A stretch of 64,000 nucleotides of DNA from DATFDN01 sp963756545. GTDB lineage: Bacteria > Pseudomonadota > Alphaproteobacteria > Acetobacterales > Acetobacteraceae. The stretch spans positions 1 through 64,000 of the forward strand of contig CAVWNY010000003.1 of the NCBI GenBank assembly GCA_963756545.1, given 5' to 3'. Each line of letters opens with the position of its first letter. Within the stretch, counting starts at the first letter, position 1. Made by a program: the position numbers and the translations under genes. The notes beneath the pieces are model-generated. The model saw only the letters and a program-made list of their open reading frames with translations. It did no database searches and had not been told where the DNA came from. Shown one piece after another: positions 57,849 through 64,000 of the stretch.

Positions 57849-59621
57849 ATGAATATCTCCCTCCCCGTGGCGCCCGATTCCGAAACGACGCCCAGCCTCC
57901 TCGCGCGGCTGTGGCGCGAGCACGTCCGACACTACAAGGCCCGCCTGCTCGTTGTGCTGGTGCTGACCGCGGTGATGGCCGGCACCACCGCGCTCTATCC
58001 GGTGGTGATCGACCACGCCTTCGACATGTTCACCCACCGCGACCCCCGCATCCTCTACCAGATCCCCGCGCTCGTGGTGCTCGTCTCCTCGGTCAAGGCG
58101 GCGGCCCAGTATTTCCAGAATGTGGAGGTCCAGCGGATCGTGCTGCTGGTGATCCGTGGCCTACAGGGGCGTCTGTTCGCGCATCTCGCGCGCGCCGATC
58201 TCGCGCGGATCGAGCGCGACGCCCCGGCGCAACTCGCCGCGCGCTTCACCACCGATGCCGCCGTCATTCGTGACGCGCTGACCCGCGCGGTGAACGGGAT
58301 CGCCGACGCAGTCACGGTAGTCGGGCTAATCGCCTCGATGCTGTATCTCGACTGGCTGCTCAGCCTGATCGCCGCCGCGCTCTATCCGCTCGCGGCCGTG
58401 CCGATCCAGCGCATCGGCAAGCGCGTCCGCCGCGCCTCGGGCGGGATGCAGGAGCGGATGGGCGAAACCTCCGCCCTGCTGAACGAGAGCTTCGCGCAGG
58501 CACGCACTGTGCGCGCCTATCGCCTGGAAACGCTGGAGACCGCACGCGCCGAGGCCGCCTTCGCCGCGCTCTATCGCGCGCTGCTGCGCATCAGCAAGAC
58601 TCGCTCCCGCGTTGACCCGGTCCTGGAGGTGCTGGGCGGGGCCGCCGTCGCCCTGGTGATCGGCTTCGCCGGCTGGCGCGCCGCGACGGGCACTCAGACC
58701 ATCGGCAACTTTACCGGCTTCGTCGCCGCGCTGCTGATCGCCTCGCGCCCGCTGCGCGCGCTGGGCTCGCTGAACGCGGCGTTGCAGGAGGGTCTCGCCG
58801 GGCTCGCGCGGGTGTTCACGGTCATGGACGAGCGGCCGCGCATCGCGGAGGCTCCGGCGGCGGCGGCGCTGCCTTCGGGTCCGCCGGGCAGCATGGGACG
58901 GGTGGTGTTCCAGGACGTGCGCTTCACCTATCCCGACGGACGGATGGGTCTCGCCGGGCTGAGCTTCGAGGCGGTGCCCGGCGCCACCGTCGCGCTGGTC
59001 GGGCCGTCGGGCGCGGGGAAGTCCACCGCCATAACGTTGATCCCCCGCCTGCACGACGTGACCGCGGGGGCCGTGCGCCTCGATGGGCTGGACGTGCGCG
59101 AGGTGACGCTGGGCAGCCTGCGCGGGGCGATCGCCTATGTCAGCCAGGATGCGTTGCTGTTCGACGACACCATCGCCGCCAACATCCGCATGGGCCGTCC
59201 CGGCGCGACCGATGCCGAGGTGACGGCGGCGGCCGAGGCGGCTGCGGGGGGTTTCATCGCGGCCCTGCCGGAGGGCTTCGCGACCCGCGTCGGGCCGAAC
59301 GGGCAGCGCCTGTCGGGCGGGCAGCGCCAGCGCGTCGCGCTGGCCCGCGCCCTGCTGCGCGACCCGCGCGTGCTGCTGCTGGACGAGGCAACTAGCGCGC
59401 TCGACACCGAGAGCGAGGCGGCGGTGCAGGCCGCGCTGGCCCGGCTGCGGAAGGGGCGCACCACCATCATCGTGGCGCACCGGCTCTCCACGGTGCGCGA
59501 CGCCGACCTCGTGGTGGCGCTGGCCGAGGGCCGGGCGGTGGAGCAGGGCACTCACGCGAGCCTGCTCGCCGAAGGAGGGCTCTACGCGCGGCTCGTGGGC
59601 AGCCAGGCCCTCGTCCAATGA
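57849..59621 (+). CDS. ABC exporter, fused membrane and ATPase domains
   Basis: A 590-residue half-transporter of the MsbA/LmrA type. Six helices lie in residues 30-310 (start RLLVVLVLTAVMAGTTALYPVVID). The ATPase follows with Walker A VGPSGAGKSTAI, signature LSGGQRQRVALARALL and Walker B VLLLDEATSALDTES. It would export lipids or drugs as a homodimer. ATG chosen after the repeat; the longer frame runs through copy B. Confidence 0.9.
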   Translation: MNISLPVAPDSETTPSLLARLWREHVRHYKARLLVVLVLTAVMAGTTALYPVVIDHAFDMFTHRDPRILYQIPALVVLVSSVKAAAQYFQNVEVQRIVLLVIRGLQGRLFAHLARADLARIERDAPAQLAARFTTDAAVIRDALTRAVNGIADAVTVVGLIASMLYLDWLLSLIAAALYPLAAVPIQRIGKRVRRASGGMQERMGETSALLNESFAQARTVRAYRLETLETARAEAAFAALYRALLRISKTRSRVDPVLEVLGGAAVALVIGFAGWRAATGTQTIGNFTGFVAALLIASRPLRALGSLNAALQEGLAGLARVFTVMDERPRIAEAPAAAALPSGPPGSMGRVVFQDVRFTYPDGRMGLAGLSFEAVPGATVALVGPSGAGKSTAITLIPRLHDVTAGAVRLDGLDVREVTLGSLRGAIAYVSQDALLFDDTIAANIRMGRPGATDAEVTAAAEAAAGGFIAALPEGFATRVGPNGQRLSGGQRQRVALARALLRDPRVLLLDEATSALDTESEAAVQAALARLRKGRTTIIVAHRLSTVRDADLVVALAEGRAVEQGTHASLLAEGGLYARLVGSQALVQ

Positions 59622-59704
59622 TCCTCGTATCATGACATGCCTCGCGCGCCTGGCTCGACGACCGGGCGCGTGGGCAGTCAGAGATCGGGTGTTGACGATG
59701 AATT

Positions 59705-59725
59705 AACGATGGATTCACCATCGTT
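59705..59725. promoter_or_regulatory. Operator-like inverted repeat before the EmrAB genes
   Basis: AACGATGG-ATTCA-CCATCGTT is a perfect 8-bp-arm dyad in an AT-richer stretch 43 bp before the HlyD gene. TTGACG at 59692-59697 could be a -35 element overlapping it. The position suits a local TetR- or MarR-type repressor, although no such gene adjoins. Confidence 0.4.
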
Positions 59726-59767
59726 TGGCATGGGCAATCGCATTTCATCCCGCTAACGTATGCTACT

Positions 59768-60856
59768 ATGGATGGCCTGAGTAAGAACGCATCTGTGGAC
59801 ACGAGAATTAGCACGGTCCGCCGCCGCCCTGCGCGTGCTCGCTGGGCCGTGCTCGCTGTGGTGCTGGTGGCTGTCGCTGCCGCGGGCGCCGATTGGTGGC
59901 TCGGGCGCGGGGTGGTCAGCACTGACGATGCTTTCACGGACGGGCGGGCCATCACGCTGGCGCCGCGGGTCGCCGGCACCGTAATCGCGCTGTTCGCGCA
60001 AGACAATCAGCGCGTGAAAACCGGGGACGTGCTGCTGGACATCGACCCCCGCCCCTATGAAGCGGCGCGTGACGCGGCGGCGGCCAACCTGGGCGTCGCC
60101 GAGGCCGAGCGCGACAACGCCCGCGTGCGGCTTGGCATCGCGCGCATCGAATACCCCTCGCGCCGCGCCGCCGCCGAGGCCCAGCTCGCGGCCGCGCGCG
60201 CCGCGCTCACCAAGGCCGAGGCCGATTGGCGTCGGCAGAGCGAGATGCCTCACCAGGCGACGACCCAGCAGGCGGTGGACGCGGCGAACGCCGCCCGCCT
60301 CGCTGCCCAGGCGAGCGAGGCCGGCGCCGAAGCGGAGCTGCGCCGCGCCGACACCGTGCGCGAGCAGGTCGCACAGGCCGAAACGGACGTGCAGGAATTG
60401 GGCTCCAAGGTCGCACTGGCACGGGCGCAGCTCAATCAGGCTGGGCTGAACCTCGGGTGGACGCACGTGACCGCGCCGCAGGATGGCTGGGTGACGAAAC
60501 GCAATGTGGAGACGGGCAATTACGTCCAGCCGGGCCAGGCGCTGCTCGCGCTGGTCACGCCCGACGAGTGGGTGACGGCGAACTTCAAGGAATCCGACCT
60601 CGCCCGGATGCGTCCGGGCCAAAAGGTGGGAATCCGCGTCGATGCCTACCCCGCTCTGAAGCTGGAGGGACACGTCGACAGCGTGCAACTCGGCTCCGGC
60701 GCGCGTTTCACCGCTTTCCCGCCGGAGAACGCCACCGGGAACTTCGTCAAGATCGTGCAGCGCGTGCCGGTGAAGATCGACATCGACAGCGGCCTCGATC
60801 CCAGCCTGCCGCTGCCGCTCGGCCTCTCCGTCGTCCCCACCGTCCACCTCCAATGA
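59768..60856 (+). CDS. HlyD-family membrane fusion protein (EmrA type)
   Basis: A 362-residue periplasmic adaptor. One N-terminal helix (WAVLAVVLVAVAAAGADWWL) is followed by VSTDDAFTDGRAITLAPRVAG and VLLDIDPRPYEAA (lipoyl half-motifs). An alanine-rich coiled coil spans about residues 100-215 and the barrel has LNLGWTHVTAPQDGWVTKRNVETGNYV. It links the inner-membrane pump encoded next to an outer-membrane channel. Confidence 0.9.
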   Translation: MDGLSKNASVDTRISTVRRRPARARWAVLAVVLVAVAAAGADWWLGRGVVSTDDAFTDGRAITLAPRVAGTVIALFAQDNQRVKTGDVLLDIDPRPYEAARDAAAANLGVAEAERDNARVRLGIARIEYPSRRAAAEAQLAAARAALTKAEADWRRQSEMPHQATTQQAVDAANAARLAAQASEAGAEAELRRADTVREQVAQAETDVQELGSKVALARAQLNQAGLNLGWTHVTAPQDGWVTKRNVETGNYVQPGQALLALVTPDEWVTANFKESDLARMRPGQKVGIRVDAYPALKLEGHVDSVQLGSGARFTAFPPENATGNFVKIVQRVPVKIDIDSGLDPSLPLPLGLSVVPTVHLQ

Positions 60857-62427
60857 GCATGACCGCCGCGGATGCCGCCTGGCGCCCGCGCTACAGCCCC
60901 TGGCTGATCGCCTTCGTCGTCACCCTGGCTCCGTTCATGGAGGTGCTGGACACGACGATCGTCAACGTGAGCCTGCCCTACATCTCGGGCAGCATGTCGG
61001 CGAGCTACGACGACGCGACATGGACGCTGACCTCCTACCTCGTCGCCAACGGGATCGTGCTGCCGGTCGCGGGCTGGCTGGGACGGCTGTTCGGGCGCAA
61101 GCGGTATTTTCTGACCTGCATCGCGATGTTCACCGTCTGCTCATTCCTGTGCGGGATCGCCACCAGCCTGCCGCAACTCGTGTTCCTCCGCCTGCTGCAA
61201 GGCTTGTTCGGCGGCGGGTTGCAGCCCAACCAGCAGTCGGTGATCCTCGACACGTTCGAGCCATCGCAGCGCGGGCGCGGCTTTTCAGTGGTGGCGATCG
61301 CGGTGATTTTCGCGCCGATCGTCGGGCCGGTGCTGGGCGGATGGCTTACCGACACCTATAGCTGGCGCTGGGTGTTCTTCATCAACGTGCCGGTCGGTCT
61401 GTTCGCCTTCTTCGCGGTGCTGCGGCTGGTTCAAGATCCGCCCTGGGTGGCGCGCGATCGCGCCCGCGCGCGCGACATCGATTACGTGGGGCTCGGCCTG
61501 ATCGCGCTCGGCCTCGGCTGCCTTCAAATCATGCTGGATCGCGGCGAGGACTGGGACTGGTTCGGCTCGCCGCTGATCCGGCTGTTTGCGTTGCTAGCCG
61601 GCATCGGGATCGTCGGCGCGGTGGCATGGCTTCTGCTGACCGGCAAGCCGGTGGTCGATCTGCGCGCGCTCGGCGACCGCAATTTCGCCGTCGGCGCCAT
61701 CACCATTTCCTGCATCGGCGCGATCCTCTATTCCAGCAACCTGCTGATCCCGGCTTTCGCGCAGCAGTGGATGGGGTACACCGCGCTGCTCGCCGGCGAG
61801 GTGATTTCCCCCGGCGCGGTGGTGATGGTCTTTTTGATCCCCTTCGTCGCGCGCGTGGCATTGCCCAACTTCCAGACGCGCCATTTGCTGGCTTTCGGAT
61901 TCTTCGTGTTGGGATGCTCGGCGCTCTACGCGCACCGGCTGACGCCGGACCTCGATTTCACGACGATGGCGACGTGGCGCGCTTTCCAGACCGTGGGCCT
62001 CGCGTTCCTGTTCGTGCCGAACAGCACGATTTCGTACTCCACGATGCCGCGTGCGCTAAACGCCGACGCGACGGCGCTCTATTCGATGTTCCGCAACATC
62101 TCGGGCTCGATCGGCATCTCGGCAGCGGCGGCCGTCACCGCGCAGCGGATGCAGGTGCATCGGGCCTATCTGGCCGCGCACCTCACCCCGTTCGACCAGG
62201 GCTATGTCAGTACGCTCGACGCCGTCGTCCAGGCGTTGCGCGCGGCTGGCAGGACGGCGGCGCAGGCGCAGCAGGACGCCGTGGAGCTGATGAACCACAT
62301 GCTCACGCAGCAGGCGGCGGTGCTGGCCTATGTGGACGTGTTCGCCCTTTCCGCGATCGCGGCGTTCTGCGCGATCCCGCTGACCTTCCTGTTCCGGAGC
62401 GGCAAGGCCGGCGCGCAGGGTGGGTGA
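60853..62427 (+). CDS. DHA2-family multidrug MFS transporter (EmrB type)
   Basis: A 524-residue, 14-helix proton antiporter. MEVLDTTIVNVSLPYISGSM is the DHA2 motif D1, GRLFGRKRYF motif A and AVIFAPIVGPVLGGWLTDTYSWRWVFFIN motif C. The ATG overlaps the HlyD stop by four bases (ATGA). Together they form an EmrAB-like drug export system; no outer-membrane protein gene is present. Confidence 0.9.
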   Translation: MSMTAADAAWRPRYSPWLIAFVVTLAPFMEVLDTTIVNVSLPYISGSMSASYDDATWTLTSYLVANGIVLPVAGWLGRLFGRKRYFLTCIAMFTVCSFLCGIATSLPQLVFLRLLQGLFGGGLQPNQQSVILDTFEPSQRGRGFSVVAIAVIFAPIVGPVLGGWLTDTYSWRWVFFINVPVGLFAFFAVLRLVQDPPWVARDRARARDIDYVGLGLIALGLGCLQIMLDRGEDWDWFGSPLIRLFALLAGIGIVGAVAWLLLTGKPVVDLRALGDRNFAVGAITISCIGAILYSSNLLIPAFAQQWMGYTALLAGEVISPGAVVMVFLIPFVARVALPNFQTRHLLAFGFFVLGCSALYAHRLTPDLDFTTMATWRAFQTVGLAFLFVPNSTISYSTMPRALNADATALYSMFRNISGSIGISAAAAVTAQRMQVHRAYLAAHLTPFDQGYVSTLDAVVQALRAAGRTAAQAQQDAVELMNHMLTQQAAVLAYVDVFALSAIAAFCAIPLTFLFRSGKAGAQGG

Positions 62428-62430
62428 CGG

Positions 62431-63390
62431 CTACGCGCCGAGCACCCACCGCCGGAAGTGATCGAGGTCGATGTTGCCGCCGCTCAGCACCACGCCGACG
62501 CGGCGCCCCGCCATGCGCGCCCGCTCGGCGAGCAGGCCGGCGAGCGGCGCGGCGCCCGCGCCTTCGGCGAGATTGTGCGTGTCTTCCCACAACGCGCGCA
62601 CGGCCCGCGCGATCTCGTCGTCGGTCACGGTGACGATGCGGCTGGCGCCGGCGCGGATGATGGCGAGCGCGTCCGGGTCGGGCTGGCGCGTCGCGATGCC
62701 GTCGGCCTGCGTGTCGGCCCGATTGAGCGCCACCAGGTGCCCCTCGGCGAGCGAGCGCGCGTACGACGCGGCGGCCGCCGCCTGCACCCCAACGATCTCG
62801 GTGGTCAGGCACAGCAGGTCGCGCGTGAGGATGGCGCCGCAGATCCCCGAGCCGAGGCCGATCGGCACATAAAGGGCATCAAGCGGCGGGGCACCGCGAA
62901 ACAGCTCCAGCGCCCAGGTCGCCACGCCCAGCACCAGGTCGCGCGCGAAGGAAGGCGCGAACTCCAGCCCATCGTCGGCGGCGATGCGCGCGGCGGCCTC
63001 GCGCGCCTCCTCGAAATCCGCGCCGTGCTCGATCAGGCGGGCGCCGAAGGCACGCATCGCCGCATTCTTCTCGATGCTGTTGCCGCGCGGGACGACGATG
63101 GTGACGGGCAACCCCGCCCGGGCCCCCGCGTAAGCCAGCGATTGCCCGTGATTGCCGCGCGTGGCGGAGGTGACGCCCCGCACATGCGGGCGCTCGCGCC
63201 GCAGCCGATCCATGTACACGAGCCCGCCTCGGACCTTGAAGGCGCCGATCGGCGTGTGGTTCTCGTGCTTGACCCAGATTTCGGCACCGCCGCGGCGCGC
63301 GAGCAGCGGCCAAGCATATTGCGGCGTGCCGGGAAAGTCGGCGTGGATCACCGCGCAGGCCTGCTCAAGTTCGTCGAGACTGAACATCAT
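62431..63390 (-). CDS. Threonine/serine dehydratase-like PLP enzyme
   Basis: A 319-residue fold-type II PLP enzyme. The Schiff-base lysine is in HTPIGAFKVRGGLVYMD, TRGNHGQSLAYAGA binds PLP and substrate, IGLGSGICG holds the phosphate and VLSGGNIDLDHF ends the fold. It resembles catabolic threonine dehydratase and hydroxyectoine-utilisation dehydratases; no ACT domain, so not IlvA. The frame upstream runs into the REPIN-like repeat, so I start at the MMFSLDEL methionine. Confidence 0.87.
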   Translation of the reverse strand: MMFSLDELEQACAVIHADFPGTPQYAWPLLARRGGAEIWVKHENHTPIGAFKVRGGLVYMDRLRRERPHVRGVTSATRGNHGQSLAYAGARAGLPVTIVVPRGNSIEKNAAMRAFGARLIEHGADFEEAREAAARIAADDGLEFAPSFARDLVLGVATWALELFRGAPPLDALYVPIGLGSGICGAILTRDLLCLTTEIVGVQAAAAASYARSLAEGHLVALNRADTQADGIATRQPDPDALAIIRAGASRIVTVTDDEIARAVRALWEDTHNLAEGAGAAPLAGLLAERARMAGRRVGVVLSGGNIDLDHFRRWVLGA

Positions 63391-63409
63391 TGTAAAATTG
63401 GCGAGCCCT

Positions 63410-63507
63410 CGACCCCTCCCCCCGGCCCCCTCCCGCAAGGGGAGGGGGAGTAGAGCGGGGCGCTTACTGTTCCCCTCCCCTTGCGGGAGGGGTTAGGGGA
63501 GGGGTTG
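63410..63507. repeat. REPIN-like paired palindrome, copy C
   Basis: The left arm (core CCCCTCCCGCAAGGGGAGGG, about 63428-63447) and right arm (CCCCTCCCCTTGCGGGAGGG, about 63472-63491) are inverted with a spacer of about 25 bases. Outer parts CGACCCCTCCCCC and GGGGAGGGGTTG extend the pairing. It lies between the dehydratase start and the cold-shock gene stop. Confidence 0.7.
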
Positions 63508-63516
63508 CGCCGCGGC

Positions 63517-63720
63517 TCAGGCGAGCCGGAGGTTCACCGCGGCGACCTTGCCGCGCTCCGTCGTGGTCTCGAAGGTCACGCGCTGGCCGTCGTTCAGCCC
63601 CTTGAGGCCGGCGGCCTGCACGGCGGTGATGTGGACGAACACGTCCTTACCGCCGCCTTCGGGCATGATGAAGCCGAAACCTTTGGTCGTGTTGAACCAC
63701 TTCACGGTTCCAGTAGCCAT
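63517..63720 (-). CDS. cspA: Cold-shock protein
   Basis: A 67-residue OB-fold RNA/DNA chaperone. RNP1 is KGFGFIMP and RNP2 is DVFVHITAV, with MATGTVKWFNTTKG at the start. It binds single-stranded RNA and relieves structure. A second cold-shock gene lies directly upstream on the same strand, 87 bp away. Confidence 0.95.
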   Translation of the reverse strand: MATGTVKWFNTTKGFGFIMPEGGGKDVFVHITAVQAAGLKGLNDGQRVTFETTTERGKVAAVNLRLA

Positions 63721-63807
63721 CCGTGTACACTCCCGTAGACGCGCTTATCCGAAGGCGTCCGATGTGGAAAAAAAGTGCGGCCACCAGGCGGGCCGGTGCG
63801 GCCCCGA

Positions 63808-64000
63808 TCAGGTGGGGCGCAGGTTGGTCGCGGCGTCCTTGCCGCGCTCCTTCACCACGTCGAAACTGACGCGCTGGCCCTCGTCCAGACCGTTGAGGCC
63901 TGCCGCCTGGACCGCGGTGATGTGGACGAACACGTCCTTGCCGCCGTCCTGCGGGACGATGAACCCATAACCCTTCGTGGCATTGAACCACTTGACCGTA
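63808..64000 (-). CDS. Cold-shock protein, start cut by window edge
   Basis: Sixty-odd C-terminal residues of a CspA-type protein: TVKWFNATKGYGFIVPQDGG, DVFVHITAVQAAGLNGLDEG and a tail ERGKDAATNLRPT. RNP1 reads KGYGFIV and RNP2 DVFVHIT. The first few codons are beyond position 64000. About three quarters identical to its neighbour by eye, so the two look like a tandem duplication. Confidence 0.92.
   Translation of the reverse strand, partial: TVKWFNATKGYGFIVPQDGGKDVFVHITAVQAAGLNGLDEGQRVSFDVVKERGKDAATNLRPT

Overview
The window is very GC-rich (about 70%) and reads as chromosome of an alphaproteobacterium. Rhodospirillales, and within it Acetobacteraceae, fits best. The pointers are gene neighbourhoods rather than a marker gene: ctpA / divergent polysaccharide deacetylase / rppH; MoxR / DUF58 / DUF4159; and DUF1285 / CoA pyrophosphatase / DUF6111 / CCA-adding enzyme. 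Most genes are ordinary metabolism packed in short operons whose start and stop codons overlap.

Layout. 1-27: 5' part of a tRNA-Gly. 60-665: a graveyard of IS21-type and IS66-type remnants. 718-5131: operon of a TPP-dependent 2-oxoacid enzyme, an FAD monooxygenase and a threonine aldolase. 5325-5430: stacked palindromes. 5506-8568: ctpA, polysaccharide deacetylase, rppH. 8857-16242: unknown helical protein, pyruvate-oxidase-like TPP enzyme, large FAD/Fe-S dehydrogenase, class II aldolase. 16261-21535: APC permease, GH13 glucosidase, ccmA-ccmB. 21706-24956: acnA and a Uma2 nuclease. 25036-28118: NTF2-like protein, methyltransferase and a hydrolase/cyclase-like/LuxR protein. 28173-30398: broken IS5-family transposase and an alpha/beta hydrolase, bracketed by near-perfect inverted repeats. 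30428-32428: chromate-transporter relic, ilvE, yraN. 32567-36671: dipeptide-type ABC importer without a binding protein. 36781-37411: VapBC-type toxin-antitoxin pair. 37522-40750: hydroxypyruvate isomerase, tartronate semialdehyde reductase, XRE regulator, GNAT. 40902-44333: Nudix, AlaX-type editing protein, sulfurtransferase, cystathionine lyase. 44364-47804: alcohol dehydrogenase, FMN 2-hydroxy-acid oxidase, ankyrin protein, TspO. 47951-54763: MoxR/DUF58/DUF4159/large membrane protein. 54894-57619: DUF1285, CoA pyrophosphatase, DUF6111, CCA enzyme. 57849-62427: ABC exporter and EmrAB-type pump. 62431-64000: threonine dehydratase-like enzyme and two cold-shock proteins.

Two themes cut across the map. 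First, five otherwise intact genes each carry a single +1 frameshift that is repaired by removing one base from a short homopolymer. This looks more like assembly error than decay, so I annotate them as one gene each. Second, the gaps hold repeat families: three copies of a paired-palindrome (REPIN-like) element, related single hairpins, and a second REP-type repeat.

Functionally the window combines oxidative carbon metabolism (aconitase, pyruvate-oxidase-like and 2-hydroxy-acid oxidases, glyoxylate-to-glycerate enzymes), sulfur amino acid metabolism, haem export for cytochrome c, and export pumps. The less ordinary parts are the 718-5131 operon, the 8857-15505 cluster, the three-domain regulator at 26573-28118 with a cyclase domain missing key residues, and the IS-bracketed hydrolase.
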